Shown here piece after piece: positions 21,322 to 32,880 of a DNA stretch of 64,000 nucleotides. A model generated the notes under the pieces. The model was not told the origin of the DNA and did no database searches. It saw only the letters and a list, made by a program, of their open reading frames with translations. The position numbers were made by a program, and so were the translations under genes. Numbering within the stretch: the first letter of the stretch is position 1; each line of letters begins with the position of its first letter. This stretch comes from Ichthyophis bannanicus (lineage: Eukaryota; Chordata; Amphibia; Gymnophiona; Ichthyophiidae), in assembly GCA_033557465.1 (NCBI GenBank), contig CM066033.1, positions 13,765,080 to 13,829,079 on the forward strand, given 5' to 3'.

Positions 21322-23309
21322 TTAACTTCAAAGTAGGCCCCATCCTCCTCCCATCAACAGCTCTGAAATACTCCTACCAATCACCTGTTCAATATAATTC
21401 CATTTTATTAAAATAGCGATTCCAAATCAAATTATCAGTAGTGGCTGTCCCCTGCAAACTCTCAGAGCATGACACATGCTAGAAAAACCACACATCCGCC
21501 CTGCACGTCTTTCTCAGAATCGGGCCCATAGTGTATAATCTTCCACCAGACCATCCATAATTCTATTCTTCTCCTTGCTATGTTTTTAAGTTACTCCTTA
21601 TTGATGTCTTGTGTTTCTTTCCTGTCTACTATTGGTGTTCCTTTCTATATGTGGTTATAATTTGGTTTTATTTAATTTGTAAATCGCTCTGCTGTCCCCC
21701 ACTAAGGACAGTATATCAAGATTTCATAAATGAAATGAAATATGTAGCTATAGCAATCAACATGAAAGTTGTAGGTGCTAGCTTTCAATTGGAATAACTT
21801 TATGCAAGGGACTGGTTCCTCAGGAATAATCTCTCTTCAGCAAGTGAATTAGGAAACCGTGCAGTGAGACTTATTCATTAAGATTTATTAATTAGCTTGG
21901 GGAGAGCTGGACTGTGCAGCTGCCATGCAGAGAGGACAGAGGAGGAGCAGAGTTCCATCACCCGTGGCAGGCTCACCTGGGACAGCCTTCCGACGTCAGC
22001 CAAAGGCCCCCATAAGACTGTGCTTCTCCGAGGCATGCAGCCATTGGTGGACGGCCATGGTGTGCCTTAAGGGGTGTGTCACAAGAAGCAGGCTACACCC
22101 TTTGGGAGCCCCTTAGGAGCATTGGAGGAACAGTGAGGAGCCTAATTTCTGGCCCTATTGATGCTGTCCAAGCATAAGAGAAAAAAGAAGCCTTCTCCTG
22201 GGAATACTGTGGTCTCTGGCCCACTGAATGAACATCTTAGAATCAAGGTAGATGCGACGCCCAGGGCTGTACCTAGGCCTGTGCCAGTGGTGCAACCATA
22301 CAGGGTGAAAAAACTTAAGGGTGCATTTAGGGCTGGTTTTCTGCCAGACTTGGCTCCACCCCCTCCCCCCCCCCCCCATCCGCGTTGCTTCCCTGGCCAT
22401 CCCTTGCCCCACCACCGCTTTTTCTGCTCCCTTGCTGATGGTGGCATCAACGGATCTCCAATTAAAAAAAAAACATGGGCCCATTATTCGAAAGGCCCAA
22501 TAAACCATTTAAATGCTTTAACTGGGGATATTCAATATCACTGCTGCATGGTTAGCAATTGCGGCTTCCTGTGTCTGCAGTGATCCCCGGATATTCAATG
22601 CTGAGGTCGCATATGACCCCAGATATCCAGAGTTAAGGGTCGGCAGGAAGTTCTATGCGCTGCCAACTCATTATCGGGCCCCATGGTTCTTTGCAACACC
22701 ACACTTGCATGGCTGGTCTACTCCCTCCTCGTTTGACACATGCATATGTCAGAGGAGAGAGGGATCAGTCCAGCCATGCAAGCGCGGAGTTGGAAAGACC
22801 CACGTTCTTTTTATTGGAGGTCCGCTGATGTCACCATCACCAAGGGAACAGGAAAAGTGGTGGCGGGGCAAGGGCAGGCATCAAGGGCGGAGTGGACTAG
22901 ACTTGAGGAGGTGCTGTAAAATGGGGAGATATTGGACATGGGGGATAGGGGCAGAAGAGCTATGCTGGTCATGGGGAGATAGGGGCTAATAACAAAAGTC
23001 TGATGTCTTAGGGAAGGGGGCACCAGGTTTTCAAGTCACACAGGGCGCAGTTATGGCTTGGTACAGTACAATCTGACGATGCCACCAGGTAATCTATCCA
23101 CATGCCATGCATCAAATGTTAATGTCATTCACATATAAGTTATATTACTTGACTGGCAAAAACTGGCCATATGAGGTTCCTAGAATATGCAGCATACATT
23201 AATTCTGTAACGTGTGTTTACCCTTTGGGGTATCTTGAATAAACTCTTTTTTTTTGGACTTCTCACCTTGTACTGGTATTCCTTAGTTTTTGTGAGGTCT
23301 CCTGTGCTT
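21322..23309. other. Unassigned DNA
   Basis: At 21640-21745 a plus-strand LINE-like tail ('aaatcgctctgctgtccccc', ending ATAAATGAAATGAAAT). A poly-C run lies at 22360-22378. Two opposing frames of 102-141 codons cover 22142-22583 but are not conserved in any way I recognise. I see no gene. Confidence 0.4.
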
Positions 23310-23660
23310 TTCTCCATTGGATCATATGTAATTCCTATCCACAAAAGTGGAAGTAAGGAAGAGGGTGGAAACTATAGATTGATTAGTCTAATCTTTGTGA
23401 TGAGTAAATTAATGAAAACCCTGATAAAGCCGAGGATAGTGTAATTTCTAAAATACAAATGATTACAAGATCTGAGATCTCATGGCTTTACTAGAGGGAA
23501 GTGATACAGTATATAGGGTGAAGTACTTCAGTGCATGAAAGAAAAGCAGGACCTGGAGGTGATGGTATCGGATGACAGATAGAGATGTTGTCAACAAACC
23601 TAGAAGCCTGCTTAGGTGCATACAGAGGGCAGCAGCAAAGGGCAGGCCATTCAAAGCTAA
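23310..23660 (+). mobile_element. CR1-like RT remnant
   Basis: Plus-strand codons near 23315-23440 read VIPIHKSGSKEEGGNYRLIS, the block where CR1 ORF2 has VTPIFKKGSRGDPGNYRPVS. A later piece near 23550 reads like the KDLGVIV block. All else is decayed. Confidence 0.5.
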
Positions 23661-24391
23661 ACAATAAAGTCTGACAGCTACCAGAAAACATACCCCTACC
23701 CTAGAACTAAAGGGACCTGAGACAGAAAGGAGCCTACTATCTTACCAGAATCAATTCTACCAAGCCTAACCAAAAATAGGAAATTACGTTGAGTATGGAA
23801 AACGTACCAACCCCCTGATCCGTGCCTAAAAAGGGGCTCCTTTCCCTAAACCAGAGTCCCAGGGAAAGGGGAAAAAAACAGAGCAGTGCCTTGGGAGAGC
23901 TACCCCCAACCTGAGGCCTGAACCCATAGCCTTGCTACCATGACAAAAAAGCGGGCTGAACAGTACACTAAAATGGCAGCCCTTCACAGCAAGAAATGCT
24001 CCTCCAAATTATCCTGTGTTCAGTGGGGCTACCCGCGGCTGGATTGTACTTAATATCATCATTAATAGTAATACCCCAGAATAAAAAAGAGCAGCCACCA
24101 AAAAGCAAGAAAGCCAAGGGCAATAGCAACACATCTGCTTAGTGGTTCTCTCTCTTTTGTACAGAAATATCAGCAGACTCTTTCTTCCTGCTGCCCCACC
24201 AAGTTCAGCATGAAGAAGGGAAATTACCCCTCTCCTGGCTACACCAAAGTAGCTCTAGGAAATAGAGGAGATGTGCCGGGGGGGAGGGACCTGGCACCAC
24301 CAGGTTCTGCACCCTAGAGCACTATCGTTTCCACAAAAATACCTCAAAAAAATTCCATCCGATACAGATTGCACAGGACTATGCTAATCTC
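23661..24391. other. Unassigned DNA
   Basis: No recognisable gene. It leads into the inverted repeat at 24392-24505 and may be the inside of a decayed DIRS-like end. Confidence 0.35.
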
Positions 24392-24505
24392 CATCTGCTG
24401 GAGACTGAGAAATATGGAGAGATCGAGGCTGCACAGATCCTTTTGTACCATGACGTCAGAAAGATAAAGCTAATGATTCTCAGTCTCCATCTGCTGGTAG
24501 TCGTG
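24392..24505. repeat. Inverted repeat, possible DIRS-type terminus
   Basis: The words 'ctccatctgctggagactga' (about 24391-24410) and 'tctcagtctccatctgctgg' (about 24478-24497) form overlapping direct and inverted copies of CTCCATCTGCTGG / ACTGAGA, able to fold. DIRS ends elsewhere in the window have the same inverted layout with other sequence, so this is only a suggestion. Confidence 0.3.
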
Positions 24506-24751
24506 CATAACCTACGCAACTGGACTGGATGGATGATAAGGAAACCTAAAATGCAAGGGTGCCAATAATGTTGACCATAAATGCTTGTTCCTGGAGATTA
24601 TTCTATGTAGAGCTATTCCCTTACTAATATATGCTGGATTGTTACTTCTTCTACTCTCTGATATTTATTTACATCTTCCTGTTCAAGTTCATTTATATCA
24701 CATTAAGCTGTGAGAGACATATTTTAAGTTTTCCTCAATTTTCCTCTAAGG

Positions 24752-24935
24752 CAGTAGTTTTTAACCTGGTCCTCTGGGACCTCTAGGCCAGTCAGGTTTT
24801 CAGGATATCCCCAATGAATATTCATGAGACAGATCTGCATACAATGGAAGCAGCGCATGCAGATCTATCTCATTGTGGATAGCCTGAAAACCTGACTGGC
24901 CTGGGGGTCCCATAGGACTGGGCTGAGAACCACTG
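24752..24935. mobile_element. hAT-type MITE with 8-bp target duplication
   Basis: A 184-bp palindromic element. The left end CAGTAGTTTTTAACCTGGTCC pairs with the right end running GGACTGGGCTGAGAACCACTG. The flanks are CTCTAAGG (24744-24751) and CTCTAGGG (24936-24943), an 8-bp target duplication with one mismatch, as expected for hAT. The core 'tcaggttttcaggatatccc' is shared with 5687-5863. No coding capacity. Confidence 0.85.
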
Positions 24936-25059
24936 CTCTAGGGCAATGTTTTAGCACATTTCTCCAGGCCAAAAATCATCCTGATGTTATCTAAAAAGCT
25001 TTTCACTAGATGAAATTATTCCACTAAGTATTGATCATGAGACCCTTAGCGTGGACTAT

Positions 25060-25683
25060 GTCATGTTTTCATTGAGGAGATGTTGAATGAAAACATATCA
25101 CATTAGGAACATAAATGGTTTCTCTCCAGTTTACTCTTTCAAGAATTCTTAAGCTAACTTTATTAGCAGAGCTTTTATCATATTGCAAACAATTAAGTGG
25201 TTCTCTTGGGGGCAATTTATCCAAATGGGTTAGTTTTGCACATAACATGATAGTCATCACTTCTAAAAGAGGGTATGTGCAGAATGATCTCAGTCTCTCA
25301 AATTTACTGCTAATGCTTGCATCGTGCCAAAGAGAGCCTCCTGCTGGAGTTCATAAGACGTAATATGTATTGGTAATTTGTTACGATGTGGCTTAAAGTT
25401 CTCCTTTAGCAGGCCTATGGCTCCCAATGTGATGAGAAATATTTCTGTATCTTTGTCTCACATTTTCTTGGTCTTTGACTGCATTTCTCAATACTTCAGG
25501 ATCTTCTCCCTCTCCGAGCAATTCACAGAATAGTTCCTTGGAACAGACACCTCTATTATCAATGCCGTCCTAGTGTTTCCTATATTGGGTTTCCTTGCAT
25601 CCAGTTTCTTATCCATCAGAAAGGAAATGTCCCAAGTTTGTCATAACTTCTTCATTCTCTGTAATTCTCTTTTCTGTTACAGT
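25060..25683 (-). pseudogene. Decayed finger plus pol-like module (copy a, part 1)
   Basis: On the minus strand the 3' part (25069-25260) reads as a broken C2H2 finger segment: EPLNCLQYDKSSANKVSLRI stands where the intact form is PFKCSECDK...ASLRIHER. Before it lies a recurring link sequence ('gcacataacatgatagtcat' on the plus strand at 25238) and then a decayed pol-like region of a non-LTR element. The same order recurs at four other places downstream of the intact finger exon. The L2 at 25684-27781 splits this copy, which resumes at 27791. Confidence 0.6.
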
Positions 25684-27781
25684 TTTGTTTTATTTTTATT
25701 TATTTATTTAACATTTTTTTATATACCGCACTATTCATCATCAGTGCGGTTCACAATGAACAACAATATACCTGTCAATACATGACTGATCTAGGTTTAC
25801 ATATAACAGGGAGGATAAACTGGGTGTAAACTGGGGATAACTATCTACATAAATATAAAATTATATATACATTGAATAGGTTACATCAAAATTTGATTTT
25901 GACAAGAATACAGTGTTATTACGTTTTGATTTTTTGCTCTGGGTTGTTGTTATGTGTAGGAGTTATCTGAGTGAGGTGGGGGCCGGTTCTATTGGGTGTA
26001 TGGTAGCCTGAAGTGCAGAGTGAATAAGTAGTGCTTGATGGACTTTCTAACTTGGGTGATATCCCTGATTGATCTGATGTTTGGAGGTAGTTTGTTCCAG
26101 CATTTGGGAGCATAGGACACAAAAGCTCTGTTAGTAGTTTGTTGTGTCCATTTTGTGGAGATGCTAGGAGTAACTAGTGTGTTTTCTGCTACTAGTCTCC
26201 TGGGTCTGTTGTTTGGTGTGAGGGTGATGAGGTTTGAGATCGATGCAGGAGATAATTTATTAATAGCTTTGAATGTGATGAGGAGGGTTTTGTATGTTAT
26301 TCTGCAGTTTATCGGAAGCCAGTGCAGATCAATCAGAATTGGTGTTATGTGATCCCTTATAGAAGCTCCAGATAAGATGCGGGCTGCCGCGTTCATCGCC
26401 AGTTGAAGTGGATTTAGAGTATTCTTGGGGAGGCCATGAAGGATGATATTCGCATAGTCAAAATGTGGTGTGACTATTGCTTGGAAGACTGTACGGAAGT
26501 CCTTGGTCTCCATCATTGGTTTCAGGTGGCGCAGTGTTTTTAGTTTGTAGTAAATTGATCTTACTGTTTTCTTTATGTGTTCTTTAAGATTGAGTTGTTG
26601 ATCGAGTATCACACCGAGGTACTTTATGGAAGTCTTGATTGGGAGTTCTGCATCTCTTACTGTGAGGGTGGTTGGCGGAGAAAATTGCTTGTTTCTTGTG
26701 GCTATGAGTACTTCGGTTTTCTTGAAATTTATTCTCATGTTCTGATTGAAAAGCCAGTCGGTTATTGCGTTGAAACAGTTGATTAGTGGAGTGTAGTCAG
26801 GATTTGAGATATTGATCTGTGTGAATATTAGTACGTCATCCGCATATAATAGGCAGGATATATCGAAGTCTTTGGTGATTTGGCAAATTGGCTGCATGTA
26901 TATATTAAAAAGCAACGCAGATAGAGATGAGCCTTGAGGTACTCCCTGTTTCTGTCTGAAGGGTTCGGATGTAATGTTGCCTGTACGGACCTGTTGCCAG
27001 CGCTCATCTAGGTAAGATTTGCACCAGTTCCAGGCTTGGTTACGGATACCTTTTTCGTGAAGTCTGGCTAGCATAATCTTATGGTCTACTGAGTCGAACG
27101 CCGCTGATATGTCCAGAAAAATCATTGCAATCGCCATTTGAATGTTGTCAATCCCGCAAATGAGTTTATTAAGTAGTGAAGTCATGAGTGTTTCTGTTCC
27201 ATGAGCTTCTCGGAATCCGTGTTGGCATGGGTCCAACGGAGCTGCTGTGTCAATGTGGTGTTGGATCTGCCTCTGAGTTTCCTTTTCAAGTATCTTGGCT
27301 AGATAAGGAATGCTGGAGATTGGGCGGTAGGACTCTTCCTTCGTTGGATCCATCTGGTTGTTTTTTAGCAGAGGGCGAATTGATGTTTGTTTAAGGGCGG
27401 TAGGGAAGATTCCAGTTAGATAGGAAATATTTACGATCTTAGCTATGTAAGGGCTAAGCTCTGCACGTAAGGTTTTGATCCAGTGTGCTGGACATGGGTC
27501 ATTTGGAGCCGTGGTGGTGTTTATGGTAGCGATAATTTCTTCTATGGTTTTTCTTGATGGTGGTGAGAACATATTGAGTGATGCCTGAGCTTGCGGGAGT
27601 TGGATTAGTATTTGTGATGACGTTGTGTTCGCCTTGACCATTTTGGCTTGGATGAAATTAGCATAAAGTTGTGGTGGTACGGATTCTTGGTGCGGTGGCG
27701 ATGGATCTTTGGTTAATGTTTTTACTAAATTGAAGAGATCGCGTGGTCTGTTTAATGTTTTGCTGAGAAGGTTGGAGTGGT
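25684..27781 (-). mobile_element. L2-like LINE, 5'-truncated, with 9-bp target duplication
   Basis: The insertion is flanked by TGTTACAGT at 25675-25683 and again at 27782-27790, a clean target duplication. The 3' tail at the left has AATAAATAAAAAT-type sequence and the hairpin 'tataccgcactattcatcat' / 'agtgcggttc'. The coding part covers RT and the C-terminal domain but no endonuclease, so the copy was truncated on insertion. Confidence 0.9.
25989..27781 (-). CDS. L2-like reverse transcriptase, open but 5'-truncated
   Basis: One uninterrupted frame of about 597 codons belongs to the LINE. It runs on for 22 codons into flanking sequence up to 27848, so the apparent ATG there is not the element's own start. 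RT blocks in order, counted from that ATG: SYRPISSIPYLAKILEK (174-190), QHGF (209-212), FLDISAAFD (244-252, first catalytic Asp), GVPQGSSLSALLF (302-314), LLYADDVLIF (333-342, catalytic YADD intact), GVILDQQLNLKEH, then the C-terminal LHWLPINCRI and CWNKLPPNIRS. The enzyme would copy LINE RNA at the target site. Without its endonuclease it cannot retrotranspose. The long open frame indicates a young insertion. Confidence 0.85.
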
Positions 27782-27790
27782 TGTTACAGT

Positions 27791-28010
27791 GCTTACAGAG
27801 TTTCCAGTAGATGAGACGTGCCACTTTGTTGTGCCTTTCAGTACACAATTCTCTGCCATCTGTACTTTACAACCAGTGACAAGGTGAGTAACCATTTTCA
27901 GCTCTTTCTTATAAAATCTGCATATGTGTTTTACCAGTTTTCTCTGCTCACTGTGAACCATCTTGTCCGTAATCCATTGTCCTGGGCTGCAACCATCAAT
28001 CTCTTATCCT
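27791..28010 (-). pseudogene. Decayed pol-like fragment (copy a, part 2)
   Basis: Continues the module split by the L2. The minus strand reads HLVTGCK, then after a frame change ERHNKVARLIYWKLCKHC, a pattern (HIV.GC ... RH.KVA..I.WKLC) found near the C-terminal end of some non-LTR retrotransposon polyproteins. I cannot name the clade. Frameshifts abound. Confidence 0.5.
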
Positions 28011-28289
28011 TAAGTTTCAATTAACCTCTTTGTAACCACTCATGTGTCCTTGTTTGATCAACAAATGGTTCCTGGTGTAATACTTTGTATTTCCCATACT
28101 ATTTATGGAATTTGCCACTTGTTTTTCCTTGTTTGCTGATCTAATTCTTCAAAGAGATTTTTCTCTTGTTTTGCAAATTCTGTTGCTTTCTTCCCTGTAT
28201 ATATTGGTGGCTTCTCATTTATTCCTTCTGCTTGTTGGATGCCTCTCCTAGTTTAATAAAGTAGACAGACTCTGGCTGTTTATTTTTAT

Positions 28290-28890
28290 ACTTTTATGAG
28301 GGAGCAATTTCTCCAAATGGGTGAGTTTTGCACATACCATGACTGTCATGAACCTCACTCCTAAGCCAGGGTATGTGGGGTATGATCTCAGTCTCTCAAA
28401 TTTACTGCTGATGCTCAGCATAGTACTTGCTTTGTGCCAAAAAGAAGCCTCCCTTTTGAGTTCCTACAATGTTAGTTGTATAGGTAATTTATCAAGGTAC
28501 GCTGGACATTCCCATTAATTAAGCCTGTGGTACCCAATACAATGGGAAATAACTCGGTATCTTTCTGCCACATTCTCTTGGTCATTGACGGCATTTCTTG
28601 GTAGTAGAATTTTATCCCTCTCAATGCAATTCACAGAATAGTGGCTTGGAACTGACACCGCTACAATCAATGCCGCTCTGGTGTTTATCTATTTTACCAC
28701 TATTTCTGGCTTCCTCACATCCAGCTTTTTAATCGGTCAGGATGGGAGTATCCTGGGTGATCATAACCTCTTCATTCTCTGTAATTCTTTTAGGGTCATG
28801 ATCCCAGTGCTTTTCAGGCACAGTGATGTTGTAGTATTTACAGAGTTTCCAACAGATGAGGCATGCTACTTTATTGTGAACATATAAATA
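28290..28890 (-). pseudogene. Decayed finger plus pol-like module (copy b)
   Basis: Same order as copy a. On the minus strand, pol-like codons (DVRKPEIVVK, then AALIVAVSVPS and VAERYRVIS, with stops between) precede a link (FERLRS ... GLGVRFMTVMVCAKLTHLEK, plus-strand anchor at 28330). The finger that should follow is missing, as sequence similarity ends near 28290. The pol-like blocks fit the RPDIVV-(D)-VAVPS-VIPVVIG order of non-LTR element C-termini. Confidence 0.55.
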
Positions 28891-29519
28891 TTTTATCTCC
28901 AGACATGCATTTGTAGATCAGGTATTTGATTGAAGCTGATCGTCTTAGATATGAAAAAGACTCGTCTCTTTGGCTTTAAAATTTTGAAGTGGCAAGACTG
29001 TGTGGTGGCTCCTAATGCAAGCTCTCTTTTAGCTGAAACACTGATGTTCAGCGTAACTCCGCAGTATCTTTTTGACATCTAAGACAATCACTTTGTTTCC
29101 TTTGCTGCTGAAAGTTTGTTGCCGCTTTGGATATATGCCACTCTGAAGTAGATTTCTGTATATTTGAGCCATGCTGCTTGTGCCCTGACGCTTTGGAAAT
29201 GCTTCTTAAAGATAAGTGACTCCTTTCTGTTTTTGCTTTTGAGATCTGATTTTGAAGTAATGTGGTTTTGTGACGTTTTAAAACATGTTTCACAAAGATC
29301 ATATTAAGTTAATATAAAGATTGCTTATTTGTTGGGAGGTGGAATCGAATGATGAGGCTGAGGTGATCAGAGACCTGCAGTTAAGGGTCCGAAGTGATGC
29401 CTGTGGATGCCTCACCTTTCCCTTCACATACACACACACAGACATACATATATTTCTTGGCACCTTTGAGGTGTTGAGTTTTGTTTGACCCATTGTTTTT
29501 TGGTTTTGTTTATTTACTT
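28891..29519. other. Unassigned DNA between modules
   Basis: Minus-strand frames at 28893-29078, 29048-29302 and 29299-29550 are unrecognised. They could be decayed spacer from finger-gene exons. A short CA repeat lies at 29425-29447. Confidence 0.35.
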
Positions 29520-29860
29520 TTGCACATACTATGACACTCATGAACCTCACTCCTAAGCCAGGGTATGTAAAGTATCAACTCAGTCTCTAGGATTTACTGC
29601 TAACGCTTGCCTCAGTAGTTGCATTGTGCCAAGAGAGTTTCCTTCTGAAGTTCATAAGACATAACATATATGGGCAATTTGTTAATATGTGACTTGAAGT
29701 TCTCCTTTATCAAGCTTGTGGCTCCCACAATGATAGGATATATTTCTGTCTTTTTGCCACATTTTCTTGGTGCTTCAGAATCTTCTTCCTCTCCACATGA
29801 GTCACAGAATAATCACTTGGAATAGACACCTCTTTCCAGTGTGTATGCTATCTTTAATTT
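29520..29860 (-). pseudogene. Decayed finger plus pol-like module (copy c)
   Basis: The link sequence recurs (plus-strand anchor 'tgcacatactatgacactca' at 29521, then 'cctcactcctaagccagggt') with the pol-like region to its right ('gaagttcataagacataaca', 'caagcttgtggctcccacaa'). It is clearly related to 25238-25560 but has no readable frame. Confidence 0.5.
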
Positions 29861-30640
29861 TCAGTCTAGCTAGCTTTGTTAGCAATCTTTTTATCACATT
29901 CAAAACATGTAACTGGTTTCTCTTCAAACAATTTCTCTAAATGAATTAGTTTTGTGCATATTAAAAAGGCTTTAACAAGTGATATCTGTGAAAATTATTT
30001 CCCATAATGATTTGTTATTCAATACTAGTGACCGCTGAAGAGAGACTTTTTAACATAAGCAGCCTATATAGCAGTTTTTAAGTAACATATGATTTATTTA
30101 TTATTTATTTATGTATTTATTACAATTTCTTATATACCGCACTATTCGACATCAGCGCGGTTTATGATCCTATTCTTTTTATTTTTAAACATGTTGATTT
30201 TCAAAAGTCTTTTTATACATACATTTGTTAGTATTAAGAAAGGATGATGCAGCTTTTCTATATCTTTTATCCTTTTTTTAGTCTTTTGGTTACACTCCTG
30301 AAGCACCTTCCTTGCGCTACGCAGCCACATCGAGTGTACCACTACTAGCTTCAGCTGTGAAGATAAGTTTTCACATTGTTTGATGCATTGATGATTATAG
30401 GCTTGCAATCAAATCAAATCAAATAAGTTGTAGTGAAGGGGTGTTTATGACTTATGAGGATGAGTCACCTAGAACCAAACAAAGGATCCTAATTTTGATT
30501 TAAGGCACAAAACTGAGGTCTTTTCCCCTTCTTTTATATAAGGTTTTTCAATTTGTTTGAGTTTTTTTCAAATTGCATTTGGTGTCGTCATTAGGGTGAA
30601 AGAATAATTAGAAAAAAATCATTTTGGGAACAATATTCAT
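29861..30640. other. AT-rich DNA with an L2 tail
   Basis: Finger-like traces lie near 29880-29960 ('ctttgttagcaatctttttatc', 'aactggtttctcttc'). An L2-type tail on the minus strand is at 30075-30170 ('cttatataccgcactattcg' and 'cagcgcggtt'). A minus-strand frame at 30142-30408 has no motif. Confidence 0.4.
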
Positions 30641-31180
30641 AGATTACTTGCGTTGTTAATTATTAGTTTTGCGCATACCATGACAGTCATGAACCTCACT
30701 TCTAAGCCAAGGTATGTGGAGTGTGATCTCCAGTGTGTATTCTTTCATGCATGTGCAGATTACTTTTTTGAAGCTTTTATCACATTCAGAATATTTAAAT
30801 TGTTCCAGTCCACTATGAATTATTTCATGCTTTCTTTGATCTGATTTTGATATAAAATGTTTATTACATTCAGATCTCAACTCATTTCTCTCCAGACTGT
30901 ACTCTTTCATGAATTTGTAGGCCAGTTTTATAAGTAAAGTTTTTAATACACTGAGAACATTTAGATGCCTTCTCTCCAGTATGTATTCTTCCATGAATTC
31001 TTAGGCTAGCTTTGTTAGCAACCCTCTTATCACATTCTGAACATTTAAATGCTTTTTCTTGGGGCGGTTTCTCCAAATGGGCTAGTTCTGCACATACTAT
31101 AACAGTCATGAACCTCACTTCTAAGCCAGGGGTTTGGAGAATGATTTCAGTCTCTCAAATTTACTTCTAATGCTCAAAGT
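30641..31180 (-). pseudogene. Decayed C2H2 fingers with link module (copies d and e)
   Basis: Minus-strand pieces give finger codons: AFKCSECDKRVANKASLRIH, then ASKCSQCIKNFTYKTGLQIH, and after a shift SNLHMHERIHTGD. The link (FMTVIVCAELAHLEKPP) precedes the first of them at 31090, and a further link copy lies at 30671. The fingers retain Cys and His pairs in part but are in several frames. They look like extra fingers or a second decayed gene downstream of the main exon. Confidence 0.7.
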
Positions 31181-31275
31181 AGGACATTTAAATGGTTTCA
31201 GTCCACGATGAATTTGTTCATGTATTCTCTGATCAAATTTTGCTATGAAACATTTATCACATTCAGAACACTTAA
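31181..31275 (-). pseudogene. Downstream finger cut off by a SINE
   Basis: LKCSECDKCFIAKFDQRIHE and QIHRGLKPFKCP read on the minus strand as one finger and the start of the next. They continue the finger array of 31568-32880 past the SINE at 31276-31527. Confidence 0.7.
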
Positions 31276-31527
31276 GGGAGGAGGAGTAGCCTAGTGGTTG
31301 GGGCAAGGTACTTCAGGCCGGAAGGTCAGAGGTTCAAATCCCACTAGAGGACAGCAACCTTGGGCCAGAAGGACTGGGGTTTCTAGTCCCACAGATGCTC
31401 CTTGTGGTCTTGGGCAAGCCACTTAACCCTCCATTTGCCCTGTTCCCTGTAAGTATTAGTGTATGTGTCTCATATCCCTGTGTGTTAAATGTATCCCCAA
31501 TTGTGTTGTGACCTCTTGCTTTTAACA
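31276..31527 (+). mobile_element. tRNA-derived SINE inserted in finger array
   Basis: Starts GGGAGGAGGAGTAGCCTAGT (A-box region), has 'aggttcaaatcccactagag' (B box), the 'cttgggcaagccacttaacc' core and a short tail. The finger-coding flanks 'cattcagaacacttaa' and 'cattgagaacatttaa' on its two sides are a diverged target duplication of about 16 bp. It is younger than the finger array. Confidence 0.85.
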
Positions 31528-31567
31528 CATTGAGAACATTTAAATTGCTTCTTTCCAGTGTGAATTC

Positions 31568-32880
31568 TTAGGCTAGCTTTAGTAGCAAACCTCGATCACA
31601 TTGTGAACATTGACATGTTTTTTCTTTAGTGTGCATTCTTTCATGAATTTGTAGATTCCTTTTTCGATTGAAGCTTTTATGACATTCAGAACATTTAAAT
31701 GGTTTCTCTCCAGTGTGTATTCTCTCATGAACGTGTAGATTACTTTTTTGTTTGAAGCTTTTATCACATTCAGAACATTTAAATGGTTTCTCTCCAGTGT
31801 GTATTCTCTCATGAATTTGTAGATTACTTTTTTGTTTGAAGCTTTTCTCACATTGAGAACATTTAAATGGTTTCTCTCCAGTGTGTATTCTCTCATGAAT
31901 TTGTAGATCACGTTTTTGTTTGAAGCTTTTCTCACATTCAGAACATTTAAATGGTTTCTCTCCAGTGTGTATTCTCTCATGAATTTGTAGATTACCTTTT
32001 TGTTTGAAGCTTTTATCACATTCAGAACATTTAAATGGTTTCTCTCCAGTGTGTATTCTCTCATGAATTTGTAGATAACTTTTTTGTTTGAAGCTTTTCT
32101 CACATTCAGAACATTTAAATGGTTTCTCTCCAGTGTGTATTCTCTCATGAATTTGTAGTTTACATTTTTGTTTGAAGCTTTTCTCACATTCAGAACATTT
32201 GAATGGTTTCTCTCCAGTGTGTATTCTCTCATGAACGTGTAGATTACTTTTTTTCATGAAGCATTTATCACATTCAGAACATTTAAATCGTTTCAGTCTA
32301 CTATGAATTAATTCACGGCTTCTTTGATGTGATTTTGATTTAAAACATTTTCCACACTGAGAACATTTAAAGAGTTTGTCTCTAGTGTGGTTTCTTTCAG
32401 GAGTCCTTAAGTTAACTTTTTTATTTAAATTTTTATCACATTGCAAGAATTCAAAAGGCTTCTGTGTTTTGAGAAATTTCTGATAAATTTTAAGTTGTGA
32501 CCTGTGTGTAAAACATTTTTTACTTTCTGGACCCTGGAATGGTTTGACTTGACTATGAAACAGTTTTTCTGCTGTCATGTTTGGCTTGTTAGTGCATCTT
32601 TCTTCACATGCTGTACACTGAAATGGCTTCACTTCTTCATTAAGTCTCTTACTTTGTTCAAAATGTGGACACTGATTGGAATTATCCTCTTTTCCAGTGT
32701 ATGTGCTGGGGCTCTCTCTTTTTTGAGCTTTTTCTTTCCTTCTTGGCAATGTTACTCTACCGATACCTTCTTCACTGTCAGCTGAAGGATCTGTTCTGGA
32801 GGGGTCCCTCTGTTTCCATTTCTTCCTCTGTTGCCCATTAAACATTTCCATTCTCTCACTGTTATGTCTGGATCCATTAC
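31568..32880 (-). CDS. C2H2 zinc-finger protein, last exon (KRAB-type gene)
   Basis: Likely a nuclear DNA-binding protein. The exon probably begins at 32880, after a splice-acceptor-like TTATATTCAATAG, in the phase typical of exons following a KRAB box; the first in-frame ATG is at 32851. Residues 1-110 or so form a charged linker (RRKEKAQKRESPS). Then come several degenerate fingers, and eight canonical ones from FKCSECDKCFMKKSNLHVHE to NRKRNLQIHERMH, joined by HTGEKPFKC linkers. The fingers are almost identical in DNA with an 84-bp period and few differences at the base-contact positions, so they arose by recent tandem duplication. The last finger is cut short by a one-base frameshift near 31597, after which finger codons continue in another frame. 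No KRAB exon is visible to the right up to 33220. Whether the gene is active is unclear. Confidence 0.75.

Noticed and set aside
22142..22583. Possible gene with frames of 102, 117 and 141 codons
   Set aside because: Opposing frames overlap, include a poly-C/poly-G run and show no domain or splice context.
31579..32232. 217-codon frame rich in MREYTLERNHLNVLNV repeats
   Set aside because: It is the alternative reading frame of the zinc-finger array. The finger frame has the Cys and His spacing.
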